Below are positions 48,379-61,409 of a stretch of 64,000 nt of DNA, piece after piece (within the stretch, counting starts at the first letter, position 1; each line of letters begins with the position of its first letter). The position numbers and the translations under genes are program-made. The notes beneath the pieces are model-generated. The model made no database searches. It worked only from the letters and a program-made list of their open reading frames with translations, and was not told the DNA's origin. The stretch comes from Epichloe hybrida (Eukaryota > Ascomycota > Sordariomycetes > Hypocreales > Clavicipitaceae), in assembly GCA_019022495.1 (NCBI GenBank), contig JAFEKR010000010.1, forward strand, positions 1,488,001 through 1,552,000. Reading direction: 5' to 3'.

Positions 48379-51300
48379 CTAGTCCACGGTGGCAAAGAAT
48401 CGAGCTGTCTCTTCGAGCTCCGCGTCTCCATTGCAGAAGTCCCAGCCTACAATGACTGGTGCTTGGCTACAGCACACAATCTTACGGGCGTCAAATTGAA
48501 GCTTGAAAACACGGGCCGGCGCGTTTTCCGCTGCAGCAATATGTGGGTGATGATGCGTTGGAGGCGAAGCCGTATGAGCAGATGTTATTTGAGCAGGCTG
48601 GGCTGACGCTGGGGCTGGAGTTGGGAGAGGAGCTGGAACTGGCGTTGGGGCGTTTGTCATCGTCATATTAAATGTTCCCGCAGCCGCCGGTCCAACCGAT
48701 GGTCCAGCATCAGCAGTATGGCCGGGAGATTCGCTAGCAGAGATTCTTGGCCCAGCTTGACTGTTGGAGCCAGTGGCAGAGGATCCGGCAATGGCAGCGT
48801 CACTCGGAACCGCCGACAATGAATTTGTTGGGCGTGGCCTTGAGACTTGTCCCGCCTGAATGGACACCAAGGATGCTATTATAGCCTGTCTCAGCTGGGC
48901 ACGCTCCAAAGGCGACTGCTTCCGCTCAACAACAGATTGCAAGTAGTTATGGTGGCTCAGTATGGCTGGATAGGTTGCCAATGCTTGTTCAAGGGCCTGT
49001 GGCCCCAAATGCACGACTTGGTCAATGAGATGCATCAACATCCCACTTGATGCTGGATTACCTCCATACGGGTCAGCAATCATCTGGGCACCACCAGCAG
49101 ATCCGTTAGTTCTGTTTCGGAATTGGGATAAGCTTGCGTTAGAGTGTCTTCCAGAGGGATGCAGTTGAGGTTGCCCAGCAAATGGCTGCGGCGCCGGCTG
49201 TGGTATTGACAGAGCCACATGTCTTTGGGCGGCGGCTGCTGCTTCCTCCTGGCGTAAGTGATGAGCCGGCTTCCACACTCCTTCTTTGTCTCGTCTCCAG
49301 ACAATAATACTCTGGTCGTAGGAACCAGACACAATCCGGCCATATTTTCGTCCTCCCCCACCGCCGGGAGGCACCTTGGCTCCGAAAGCTTGTACATCAG
49401 CTGGCCTAGAGCTCCCAGCATTCACTCTCCTGGCGCGTCTATCCCCTGTGTCGCCATCATGAGAGATCTCGCCAGCTTCAACGGCCTTGAAGTACTGGGC
49501 GTCCACAATCTTGGCTTCCGCTTCGTCTTCAGCCCTGCTATAAGGCAGATCGCCGAAGCCCGCTTGTACAGTTCTTACCAAGTGAGCGTGCCCACGCAGT
49601 TGCGCAACCTTCAAGCCTGTCGGCGCGTCAAAAATACACACTTCGTAGTCGCTGCTGCCACTGACTATCCTTCGTCCATCAAACTCCACGCACGCAATGC
49701 CTTTATCATGGGCAGGTATTGTCTGGGTGCAGACCTGGTCAGGCCAGTCCCAGACTTTGATGTGCCGATCTCCAGATACGGAAATAATAGTTCGATCCAT
49801 TACCTGTATTGCATTTACGGCAGCACCATGCCCCTCCAGCCGTCCAATCATAGTGTACGGTTCTTTGACGGGTAGCTCCTGGGCAAGATCTGGTTCGTAT
49901 CCGTATCGTTTGACGGTCGTTGCAGTGGCACTAAACGCCGCATCGCTCGCGTTGTAACCCAGCTCTCCGAACCGTAGAGGTCGGCGATTGAAAATCTTGA
50001 TCGTCTTGTCCTTGGAAGAAGTGACGAGGATACGTTTGTCAAAGCGAACGTTGAGGACAGACTCGCGGTGGGCTTTCGTGATCGTCTGGATTAATTCACC
50101 AGTTGAAAATTTCCATATGAAGACATTGGAATCGCTGCTCCCTGACACAAGAAGATCCTCTTCTGGACTCGCATCAAATTGCAAACATAAGACAGAGCCG
50201 CTGTGGCCGATCAAAGGTGGGCGTACCAAGCGGCGTGTGCGAATGTTCCAAATGCGCATTGTCTGGTCTCTACTACCACTTACCAGATAATGAGCATCAA
50301 ATTGCAAAGTATAAACGCATTCTTGATGGCCTTCCTCAGGATAGTGCGGGTGTGGAAGCTGAAACGTGGTATATTTTCCAAGCTCCCAATTTGATTCCAA
50401 TCGCCGTCGCATGTTATAGATATATTTCCAGTTTAAGCGGTATCGTGAGTTGTTCGCGTCCCAGGCCCACAAGGTTGATTTCATCGTGAGGCTTGGGTTA
50501 TCTGTTGGTAGTATTGGAGGTAAAGAAGGCTCCGGGGTGCCGCCGGGCTCCTTGCGCTTGACCCGCACCACGTCTGATGAACCAAAGCTCCTGTCCACAC
50601 CCTTGCCTTTGGCTGTCGAGGAATTCGAAGCAAAGCTGATGTCCATGGGAGTATCAATGCAACTGGGGGGCACGGAAGGGAATTTGGAGGAGAATGATGA
50701 CGCGGGGCTTCCAAAGATGCTGCTGACACCCAATCCTATGTTATCCTGGGGGTTGAAAGATCGCCTATCAACGTCTGCCATTTCCATATCTTCGTCGTCC
50801 ATTTTTATAGCTCGAATTTTGTTGGCTTGACCACCGGCATTTTGGATTCGATGCAGATGCCCGATCGAGTTTTTCAAACCAGCGTTAATTTTGGTCTCCG
50901 CTCCTTCGATCTCACTAGTGACGGCTTTCCACCCTTCGAGGTAATATAATCTTTCCCAAATCTTCCGATCAAGAGCCAGCTCATACCACGCCCGGCAGGT
51001 CTGAGCGACACCGACCAAGGACACAGGATCTAAATAGCCAAGGACTTTGAGGCAGATTTCAGCAGGCAAATACTGGACAAAATCGATGTACAGTCGAGGG
51101 TTGAGGTGTTGGACTATCTCGGCAATGGCGGACGTGGGGAGATCGTCAAGTAGGGTCAACGTTAATTCTTGAGGACACACAGCAAGTCAGCTTCAGGTTT
51201 GACAAAAATTGTCAATATTATCATTGCTCTCACCCTTTTTGACGGATAACGGTAAAGCGAAAGCGTTACTCGCCAACCATGACGGCAGGTCGGCAGATGA

Positions 51301-51432
51301 TCTTAAGGTTGTCAAACTGGCGGCAAGACTCTGATGTACCGGAGGATTCAACGGGTCCTCGGAGTAGCCCTCGTCGGGTTGATGAGCCGGTGAAAAGGCT
51401 TCCATGGCGAAAAGATGGTCGTGTTTCGTCAT
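48379..51432 (-). CDS. fwd-1: F-box/WD40 protein, FWD-1-like (SCF substrate receptor)
   Basis: F-box/WD40 proteins recruit phosphorylated substrates to SCF ubiquitin ligases. In Neurospora FWD-1 directs degradation of the clock protein FREQUENCY. Proposed exons, in coding order, are 51432-51234 and 51167-48379 (995 residues); the 66-nt intron (GTGAGA...AG) joins LSVKK to ELTLTLLDDLP. No in-frame ATG lies between 51432 and the upstream stop. An F-box occupies about residues 98-145 (FVQYLPAEICLKVLGYLDP). WD40 repeats run from about 345 to 690, including LVSGSRDQTMRIW, LLVSGSSDSNVFIW and IVSGSYDQSIIVW. A Pro/Ala/Ser-rich tail follows, with a last partial repeat FKLQFDARKIVCCSQ. It lacks the zinc-like region of fungal Cdc4. 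The fwd-1 name is by overall resemblance, not by search. Confidence 0.88.
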
Positions 51433-54400
51433 GGAGTAGTTCGTCGAATCCAAGGAAGACGCAGCAGCCACAGTCGCAGATTCAGGCCAGCGGTCAGAGA
51501 AACCCAGAGCATACAGAACAGAAACGCAAGCTCCGGCGACTCAGAGGGTTAGGATGTTCCTGTCAGACGTGCAACAGTAATAGGATATCGCTCGGGTCGG
51601 GCCTCGTGGGCACACAGGCTTCAGGCTCGCCAGGTGCGCGCAAACACGGTCCTCACTTCCAGGTGCCACGCGACAGCACATAAACAACGTCGTCCGCTAT
51701 GACCGAGCATCCGGTCGAGGAAGGCAGGGCAAAGATGTGGCAATTTCCTCAGGATATACGGGCTTGGTGGCGATGTAAAATCGACAGCCAAAGGCGTTGT
51801 GGTGTTGGTGTTTATCTCTTCGAACGGCCAACGATTAGAAAGATGGCGCAAAGTAGAGGTGCAGTTGCATGCTGCCATGCTGCCGTGCTGCCGTGACAAG
51901 GGCCCAGGGCCCACGAGTGGGCAGGAGTTGACGGCGTCTAGCGCCAAAAAATGGCCGGCCGTCCATCTCCTTGCGCAAGTTGCCGGGGTTGATGTCCTGC
52001 TGGACTGCTGGAGTGGCACCAGTGGGACCACCATCAGAAGTTGATTCAGAACGGGCAGGCCGCCTCCAAACAGACAGGGTGGCAAACGACTTGCAGGCAA
52101 TTGAAAGCAGCAGACAGAACTTGGTCAACAGGTGGCTGTGGCTGTGGCACGAGACTCAGACCCGTTCCTTTGACGCTTTTCGCTACATCCTGCTGGCTGA
52201 TTGCAGACCAGTGAGTGGCTGTTGCCTGGCAGCTGACAGCTGCATCAAGAGAAGGTGTCTGATTGGCGAACGGCTGGCGAATGGCTGCCAACTGCCTGGG
52301 AGCGACGCCGCCCGCCAACCTGCAGGCTTGTGGGAAGCTAAAATCTCGACGAGGCACTAACCCACTCACCCACTCGATCTTCCTCGCAGATAGGCCAAAC
52401 ATTGCAAGTTGGAACGACGCTGCAGACAAAATTCCCGTCCGGGCTGAAGCGGCAGTATAGCAAGTTGGGAAGGGTCCTATACGTGCCCAAAGCAGCCTGC
52501 GTGCGTGCCCCTATTCACCCGAAGTTCACCTCGTCGTTTCACCAACTTTGTAGCTGGACGGCTTCTACATATTCTCCTGATACACCGTCGGCAGGGAATC
52601 ACGGGGCCCCGTGTCGAATACCCCGGTATCTAGGCACCTAGGCACTTGGTGTTTGAAATTGGAAATCACGTCGTCAATGGCCCATCCAATAATCGATCGC
52701 ACACGCGCATTCTGAAGCAGCCACTCGTTCTGCCTGGCGTCTACAAACCGGTAATCCGGGAATATTTTCAACAATCTTGGCGTTTCATCTATCGCGGGGC
52801 ATGTTTGGTGAGCTGATTTACCGTTCCACATTCATGACGCCCAGGATGACGAACTGAAGATTGCTCATCTGATTCAGTGTAAAATGTCATGTTCGAAGCG
52901 AAGCAGCATCCGGGCTCAATATCAGCATGGGTGAAGGATTCAGGGTAAGAGCATTGCACCTCAACCATCGCATCACATTGTCAACGTTAGCGGACAGAGA
53001 TCACCATTGAGCGTTGCTTTTTAATTCACATGTGAGCCGATTCTCTTCTTATTTCTCTGTCAAGTCGCAAGGTCGACAATGTCTTTCATTTAGAAGCCTC
53101 AAATTGGTTTTATTCCTTGCCTTGTGTACCTACCACCATGCGTGGGGAGAGCACTGAATACAAGTCGTCCATACAATCTGGGGGAATGTGACTCTACTAG
53201 CCTGGACTGCCGAGCGAGCGAATGAACAGTGGATATGTGTCATTGTGAGAAGCTGATCTCACCATACAACCTTGTCTCTCTTCAGCTGAGTTCAATTGTA
53301 CAAAGCCAGCCCGGGAAGAGCCTGTTTCATGGCAAGCTCTCTACATAATACATACATATGTCCATGCCCAAGAATAGAAACACAGGCATCACCGAAACGT
53401 CTACAGCCTACTGGGCACCTTGGGGTATTTTACATCTCTTTGCTGCCCATAAGAAGCGTGGACAGACTGGAGAGTCAGCTGACTCTGGCCGCATGCAGAC
53501 ATCTCAAGGAATATTGCTATTCGTGCGGCCAGAAATTGACGAAGGGGTGATGAACCAAAGCTCTGTTTTGGAAAAGCAAACCAAGTCTTGGCCTGTTCCC
53601 TTTGCACATGACGCTGCGATGCGTGAAACAGTCGACGCCATGTAGCGTAACTATACTACGAAGGATACATGCCGCATTATAGAGAGTACCAGACCATCAT
53701 GCTTTACACCCTATCCAATACGGCAACTAGTTGGCCAGTAGCCCCATTGCGATCGGGCTCCCCGACTTCTAGTGTTATGAGGGTGTTTTTGCTACAGCAG
53801 CCCCCTATCGAGCTCATGATGATAACATCGCTGGCCATGCCAGAACAGATGCCTCTTATCTACGGGAGCTACTCTGAACCAGAGTTGCTAATGAGCGGCG
53901 GCTGGCAAACAAAGGCAACACACGGACAGCACTCAGTATCGCAGGTGCCCGTATTTTGTCCATCGAGGGTTTCGAGGGGCAGTTTATTAGGGCGATCACC
54001 AAGCCTCTGCGACGGGACCCACTCTTGGCTAGGTTGAAACAGGCAATCTGTGACTCAATGCTGCGTTTGCCTCGTTATTATTATGGGATGGCGTTTTGCG
54101 GAAAGGAGGCATGAGAATTGGAAAGGGGCGATGTCGGCGATGCAGAGCGGTAACATCACTCTACGTTCGTAGACGCAGTCCCTTGTATTCCTTCCGTATG
54201 CGGATCTAGGATTGCATGTCGATTGCCCAAGCCGACGTTCGTCTCTCTACATGTCTGTGCGTGCGTGCGTGCGGCGCGTGTGCGGCGCGTGTGCGAGTGT
54301 GCGCAGAAGTAGGGGAAGGTAGACAGGGTCTGCTGGTCCCCGTTTTCTTCTGCGAGATGGGAAGAAGCAAAGGGTTGGGTGCAATGCTTGTTGCCATCGA

Positions 54401-56305
54401 AAAGGGGTTGGTGCGGATGCAACGCTCGGTGGTGTACATCCCAATCCCGACCCTACTGCTAATTATTATCGAACCCAACGACTTGGTTGCCGGCGCAAGC
54501 TTATAATTGATGGCGCCGGAAGAAGCGTAATAAACCTCCAGCCATGGCGGCGGGCTGGTGCATGCACGTTGCCGCCGCCTGCAAACGGCAGACGGCTGGT
54601 CGGTCGAGCACAATAATAACCACCAGCCTCGGCAGTAAACAGCTGGCAGGTTCATGATCTGGCCCAGTTGTAAAATCCGTACGTGCGCCATGCTCTATTA
54701 ATTATCCATGCCATGGCACATATGTAATATCCCATGTCCCATGCTCCTCATGCCCATGCTTGTCTAGTGTGAACTTGTTTCCCTAATTCATGCTCCATCG
54801 CGAAGTGTGCTTGTCGGTCTCGCCATCAATCCGTGGAAAATCCCCAGCCAAAACCCACCCACTCTCCCCTCTCAGCGGGTCCGTTACTCACGGCCGCCGT
54901 GCGTCGCTGGTTCATGCGTCCCGGGTTTATTAGGGCCTTTCTCTGGGCCTTCTCTGAACCTGGTGTGATGAAGCCAACTTTAGAATGAACAAGACTGATC
55001 CGTACGGAGTAGTCCGTACATACATACAGCATATGACATATGGACATATGCACGGAGCCAAGGGAGTGAGTGCGCACAGTTCGGCCTGCACCTTGATTCA
55101 TTGAAGTACCTACCCAAGTCGTCGACCTGTCCTGTGTCCTGCGCCTCTTTTTGGTGCTCCCGCGTTTTCTTCTTCCAAGGCCCGTCGACTACTAGGCGAG
55201 TTGTGTTATTTCAGCTTGCATGATACTGCGACTCAGTAATCCCGTACTGTACATACATACATACATACATAGGGATCCGTAGAGTGGCCCTGCGGACAGA
55301 AGGATGGCTAAGGATGGCTAAGGATGGCTGCTGCTTGGGCTGTCCACTGCGGACTGCTCCCCTGCCCATGTCTCGATACTGACCCACGGGTTCCCACTTC
55401 TTTTCGGGCTACCAGGGCACCATCCACCGCCATCCACCACCATCCACCACCCCCCTGGGCCCCTGGGAGGCGCTACGAGAAGAAAAGCCAGCCAGCCACC
55501 ACCCCTCGACTTGTTTTCGCCGTTCTATCTACTAGCCATTCTACGGATTAGCCCTTGAGTGAGTCGGCCCCGATCCTTCGAGCTAGCCGTCTCACTTGTT
55601 CTACTTTTGACTGAGTCTGCCTGTGCCGCCTCAACGGGTCAACGGTGCTGAGCTGCCCCCGACAACGCCGCCTGCAGTTCGTCACTCAGCTCACACCTCG
55701 AATTGACGTCGACCTGTCGCCTGCTTTGGACAGCGTTGGCCCAACTGACCTGCCCCATCTGTCTGACAATCTTTGCCACATCGCTGCTTGCCGCCGCGAG
55801 CCGCTTCATTTCCATTTCCATTTCCATTTTCATTTCTATTTTTGTTTGGACAACCTGAGCTGAGAAAGATAGTGGTGACGGCTTCCCTTTCCAACTCTTT
55901 CCGCACCATCGTTGTGCGGCCTTGACGCCCAAAGCACGTTGCTCAACTTGTCGCCTTGCATTTCCCCGATCAAAAGCGGCAGGCGACCCGACGACTTGTC
56001 CACGAAGACATTGGGCCCGAATTTCTCTCCAGCATCAACAGAAGCGACTCACCTGACCATTGTTTATTGAATGACGCTACTTTGGCTCTTCGTCTGAGAC
56101 CGTCCCAAGCCAGAAGGGAGGGCTTAACAAACAGAGACATAACCCCCTCAAAAGTCGACGAAAAAGACAACGTTCCTCTTCTCGCCCGCATTCCGCCCGC
56201 CATCACGTCCAACCCCTCCTCCCTGGACGACGACGAGAAACATTGTGTTCCTCCATTCCCCCGCGGGCCCCTACTTTTCCCTTCAACGCATGGAGTGAAC
56301 TTGAC
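51433..56305. other. 4.9-kb divergent gene-free region between fwd-1-like gene and cdc24
   Basis: No supported gene. Features are a GTGC microsatellite and a GCGGCGCGTGT duplication at about 54256-54296, a CATA run at about 55250-55270, a TTTCCA run at 55806-55842 and one TACGGAGTA at 55003. Two large upstream promoters probably share it. The last kilobase before cdc24 is CT-rich with no open frame of note. Confidence 0.55.
55806..55842. repeat. TTTCCA hexamer repeat in the cdc24 leader
   Basis: Short array of TTTCCA-like units on the coding strand, upstream of cdc24, within a pyrimidine-rich leader. Confidence 0.8.
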
Positions 56306-59300
56306 ATGGCCCATGCTCCCCTCCTTCGAAATAACACCGCTCCGGTCTTTCAGTCCAACCAGAGCGGCTTTAAAAACATTACTCAAGCAAAAACTATGAG
56401 CAGTGCGCCTCGCGGTAGCCAGCTGTCGGGCTCGACAGCTTACGCTGGCTCGTCAACGTCGCTGAGTTCGCTGGCCAGCGCCGCGACGGTTGTGCCTGGT
56501 CAGAATGGCGGGCCCATCATGGCGACGACCAACATCATCAACCAGAAAGCCGATGCCTCACGGTCGCTATATCAGATCTGCGTCTCCCTCAAGCAACGCT
56601 TAAGCCAAGTGCCTGATTTCACCCCATTTCTCGAGCAGCTCGATCCTTCTGACCCGGTCGATCCATTATGGAATCTCCTTCGCACAGGATATCCTCTCCT
56701 CACCATCTACAACTCATTGCAGCCGACCGAACCTCTCAAGGTGGAGGATCAAATTGCGTCAGAAGCAAAGAAGTCCAAAATCGCCATTTTTAAATTCGTG
56801 CAGGCATGCATGAAGGAGCTGCAGGTGCCCCCCGCACAGAGCTTCGTGATCACCGACTTGATGGGCAACGACACCAGTGGTTTCGTCAAGGTGACCCAAG
56901 TTGTCAATTATGTGCTTGATTTGGCAGACCAGCGCGGCCTGTTACTTCAGTTACAGCCATATCCCGAGGACGAGCCTGCTGCAACTACGGGAAGTGCGCA
57001 AATGAGCTATCGAGATCACATCGTGAAGGAACTGGTCGACACTGAACGAAAGTATGTACAGGATTTGGAAAATCTGCACGACTTGAAGAAGACATTGGAG
57101 CAAAAGGGCCTCATCCCTGGAGATATTGTACATCAGATTTTCCTAAACATCAACGCCATTCTTGATTTCCAACGAAGGTTTCTCATTCGAGTCGAAACGA
57201 CAAACTCAATGCCAAAGGCCGTACAAAGATGGGGTGCTCCGTTTTGCTTCTACGAAGATGCATTCGACATTTACCAACCATTCATCGCGAACCAACGCAA
57301 GGCCGCCCAGATTGCGAATATAGTATTCGATAAGATCCAACAATCTGGCCACCCTGTCGCGACAGACTTCAACACATTGGACGGATTCCTGCTGAAGCCT
57401 ATGCAGCGACTGGTCAAATACCCTCTATTGTTGAAAGATTTGGCCAAGAAGTCCGACGACCCCCAGGTCAAAGACGACCTTTGCACTGGATGCGAAGCCG
57501 CTGAACGAGTTTTACAAAAGGCCAATGAAGCTGTTAATCGCGACCTTCTTGACGAGGCTCTGGAGGAACTCATCACACGAGTAGATGACTGGAAATCTCA
57601 TAAGGTGGAGTCCTTCGGGAAGCTGCTGCTGCATGGCGTCTACGGCGTCATCACTGGAAAGAGTGATCAGGAAAAAGAAGTAGGTCAAGGAGCGATCAGA
57701 CTCTTTTTTTTTTTTTTTTCTTCAATTGCCCTCGCCCATGTCCGGTCCAGCGGCGATTGAATTACTAACGGGTTGTTTCCAGTACGAAATCTATCTTTTC
57801 GAGTGCATCCTACTTTGCTGCAAGGAATCCTCTGGCAAGAAAGACAAAACACGATCAACCGGCCCGAAAATTAAGAATAGGAACGGCAAGCTTCAGCTAA
57901 AGGGTCGAATTTTCATGACTAACGTGACTGATGTCGTATCCCTTTCAAAACCTGGTAAGAAACCTGTGATTTTTGCGAGGGCTGAGTATCGATCACAGTC
58001 GGTCTCTAACAGATGGGCAGGCTCTCATAGCGTTCAGATTTGGTGGAGGGGTGACCCTGGTGTCGAAAATTTTACGATTAAATTCCTTAACGAGGAGATG
58101 ATGAGAAAATGGGCTGTCGGCTTGGAGACACAACGCAAAGAGAATGCACCCCGACATTCCCAGAGCCAGGAATCAATTTCGAATGACTTTGCTTGGACGC
58201 GGGACCATGCTGGCGGGCTCGAGAACCCCTACTTGTCGCAACAAGAGGACGATGAGGAGGATCATGGACCCGCCACGGCTCCGACTCAATATCCTGTGCC
58301 CCGAACATCTTCAAGTGGCAATTTGAGGCAAAGATCCGCGACAGGAGACAGCACACAATCGCTTGCTGGCATCGCGCGCGCACCACCTCCGCGATTTCCT
58401 ATGCCTATACCCCCGGCTTCTCTCAGTCTCCAAACACAGAGCAGCGGTGCTCAATCCCCGAGCTCCCGAGGCGGAGACAGCTATTTCTCACCAGTCGCCG
58501 AGTCTCCAGCTTCTTCGAGAACGAGCACCGCCAGTGGCATATTCCCGGGTCCCGCATATCAGTTTCCCCCCAAAGCAGGGACACCACAGTCTGTCTGGGA
58601 TGACCCTCGATATGCCCCCGGCGCCATGCCTCGGGCACCGTCCCGGGATGGATCTTCCTCGTCCAACACTCATGGTATGGCCGGTGGTGGTAGAAATGCT
58701 CGTGGACCATCTCTTCCCGCCATGGCCACTCACAGCCAGACCGCTGCTCAGCAGCAGCAGCAGCAGCAAAGAAGTCGATCGTACAGTACGCCAGATGTGA
58801 ATGGGGCAGGCATCTCTCGACAACGTCAACCCAGTCAAAGCAACATTCCGGCTGTGCCAGGCATCCCTCAACATTTACACCCAGCACACGACGGTAACAT
58901 TCCCCGCTCTCAAACTGGATCTCCTCGAAACGATCTTCCCATTCGTACCAGCACACAAAGCCCGGGGGCTCAGCGCGAGCGTATGCACCAACATTCTGGG
59001 AGCCTTGGAGGCGCAATGTCACATTTTGCTACGCAACCACTGTACTCGCGCGGAAACACACCTGGGCCCACTGGTGGCGACTTACTCAGAGTTGATTCCG
59101 CCGCCGCAAATTCCCGTAATGCGTCCCCCTCGATTGGAACCGGCAGCCTAACGTCGACAGGCAATCCTCTGGCAACTCCGGATCTGCCTATGCCGACTCA
59201 ATTGAAAGTTCGGGTTAATTGCGACAGCGGAAACTATGTGACGCTTGTGGTAGCCTTCAACATTACCTACCAGTCCCTCATTGACCGCATTGATGCCAAG

Positions 59301-59498
59301 CTTGCGCGCTTCATGACAAGCAGCATTGGCAAAGGCACGCTGAAGCTACGATATCGCGATGAGGACGGAGACTCTGTCACGATTGAAAGTGACGATGACA
59401 TTCAAATCGCATTCATGGAGTGGCGCGAGGGTGTCCGAAACATGTACTCCGGTGGTGTAGGAGAGATAGAACTCTTCTGCGTTGGCGAGGGCCAATAA
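56306..59498 (+). CDS. cdc24: Rho guanine nucleotide exchange factor Cdc24
   Basis: Cdc24 activates the GTPase Cdc42 and is essential for polarised growth; it works with Bem1 and NOX regulators at hyphal tips. Proposed exons are 56306-57679 and 57783-59498 (1029 residues). The intron (57680-57782) has GTAGGT and CAG ends and a T run; it interrupts the PH region so that EKE joins YEIYLFECILLCC. Approximate domains are CDC24-type calponin homology 85-200; DH 235-415 with DTERKYVQDLENL and LLKPMQRLVKYPLLL, the conserved Rho-binding helix; PH 425-575; a long Ser/Pro/Gln-rich linker with a polyGln run near 58750; and a C-terminal PB1 domain from about 935 with the acidic OPCA pattern RDEDGDSVTIESDDDIQIAF. 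The start was chosen as the first ATG in the open frame; MSSAPRG at 56396 is an alternative. Confidence 0.93.
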
Positions 59499-61027
59499 TT
59501 ACGCATATGCTACACGCACTTGTGCTTTGAAGCGGTGACGGAACTCTTCTGGCAATTTCATCAGCGCCATTGCAAGCCGCCAAACCTGTCTGCGACCGAC
59601 AGTAACCCCTCTACTACTCCCAGAGCGGCAAGTTATCGCACGTTGAGCCAAGGAATTGGCTTTCTTTTTTTTTGGGTTTTCTACATCAACTATCACATAG
59701 ACACCATATCGCAGCGATTTGCATTTCTTCAAGAGCTTCATACTGACTGGGAGTTGAATTTTTTTTTTCCATGTTTGAGGCCGACTTGTACTTTCTTACA
59801 CAGGAGTGACTTGCCCCCCCTTTATATGTTTGACATGATCGCAAGCATCTCAGAGCCCTCTTTTCGAAGGCTTGTCTCCTTGTTGATCGCAATCAAGAAG
59901 ATTATCTTGTCTTGAAAACAGTGTTTATATACGAGTGAGCGGCTTCAATGCCGAAGCTTGTTACGGAGAAGCAAGGCAAATCAAGTCCAGCAACATCTGG
60001 TATATCACATGGGCAACCACTCCCCTTTTCTGTTTGCCTTTTCTCTTGTATTTACGAACATTATTTGCTGGCGCTACTGGGAGGTTCGCAGAGCCTGGGA
60101 TCCGGAGGCTGGCGTATCCTAGGTTTCACTCTTTACTATCCCCTTCCTCTTCTTTTTTTTGGCCCTGAGAGATTAAGGCTGGACACTGTTTTCTTCTCGG
60201 GATTGCTATGTGGTCTTGACCACCTTTTGTGTCAGAGACCCTTGTGGAGACGGACTTGGATTTGTATTGGCTGCCAAGCTGGATAGACGGTGGCAAGGAA
60301 GCAGAGCGGATCCAACATGTGCACATGAAGCGACGGAATTAGTCGGGCGAATGATGAAGACTTTGGCCTTGACTCAATAAATATGGCGCCTTTGCGTTTA
60401 ACTATTGCTGCGGTGACTCCCTCGGGTGCGATGCTCGACAAGCATTTCGGGCAACTTTCAATTTTTCTGTTACGACAACTGAATAGTTGAACGTTGCTTA
60501 TTATAAGCGTAATCTTTGTCAATGTCCCTCCAGCTGGATACAGCCAGTCATATCAAATAAGACATGTTTGAAATCCAGCGTATGGATACTAACCGTTGAT
60601 GAAGGAACAAATCACTGTTATACATCATGTTGACACTTTCCGCTCCAATATTTACATACAGCTTGAGAGACCAACATCTCTTCTCCATCATACAGTGAAA
60701 AACCCGAGAAGATGGGGAAAAAAAGAACGGAGGAGCCGCAATTTGAGCCTCTGTATCTGATTTCCAGTTCTCACAATGGAAAAAAAAGGGGAGGAAAAAA
60801 AAAAACCTCCCCCTCGCCATGATCTGATCGCCAAAAAAGTATGAATTTCCCCTTGCCTTTTTTTTTTTTTTTTCGTTTGTTTCAAGGAACCGATGCGTTT
60901 CCCGTCTGGCAAACTGTTCCTTTCCCCCCCAACCACCCCACGGTATCAATTACACGGGAATAGCGCGCGCCCGAGAAAAGACAAATTTTTCCGCGAAACC
61001 TCCCCTCCCCTCCCCTCCTCCGGCAGG
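59499..61027. other. Convergent intergenic region between cdc24 and mrp10
   Basis: About 1.5 kb between two 3' ends. Several T or A homopolymers occur (for example near 59664, 59760, 60792 and 60859). Open frames are short and unrecognised. Confidence 0.6.
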
Positions 61028-61409
61028 CTACCTCTGCTTCCTCGAGCTCGTGACGTGTTTCTGCATCCTCGAAAGGTGGTAGTTGATGGTGTTTGCGGGC
61101 GCGGGCGCAGGCGCCGGCCCGTCCATGCACATGCGCAACTGGGTCTCGACGGCCGCGCACCCGGAGGCGTTGTACCCTGCTGAAGCCCAGCATGCTGGGG
61201 GCGCGTCCAAACCCGCGTTAGAAGAAGAACTGTGCGAACACGTGGCCCCCCCGTCTCTCCTCCGCCGGTCAACGGTTGGTTCGACGACCTCTCTTACCTA
61301 GGACGCTGGACATGATTGCGATGCAAGGGTTTTCGGGCTGCCTCTTGGGATTGCGGACCCGCAGGGTTTTGAGGGGCGGCAGACGGATGGGCTTGTGGCC
61401 GCCTGACAT
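61028..61409 (-). CDS. mrp10: Mitochondrial small ribosomal subunit protein mS37 (Mrp10)
   Basis: Mrp10 is a small CHCH protein of the mitochondrial 37S ribosomal subunit; yeast mutants are respiration-defective. Proposed exons, in coding order, are 61409-61298 and 61194-61028 (92 residues); the intron GTAAGA...CCCCCAG joins SSVL to ACWASAGYN in phase. Twin CX9C motifs are visible: Cys29-x9-Cys39 and Cys50-x9-Cys60, the Mia40-import and disulfide pattern of this family. The N-terminus is basic (KPIRLPPLKTLRVR) and the C-terminus reads INYHLSRMQKHVTSSRK, also family-like. An alternating Ala-Pro stretch APAPAPAN links them. Confidence 0.93.

Noticed and set aside
54256..54296. Possible telomere-like or G-quadruplex repeat
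   Set aside because: The units are GTGC and GCGGCGCGTGT, not the fungal telomere TTAGGG, and there are no runs of three or more G.
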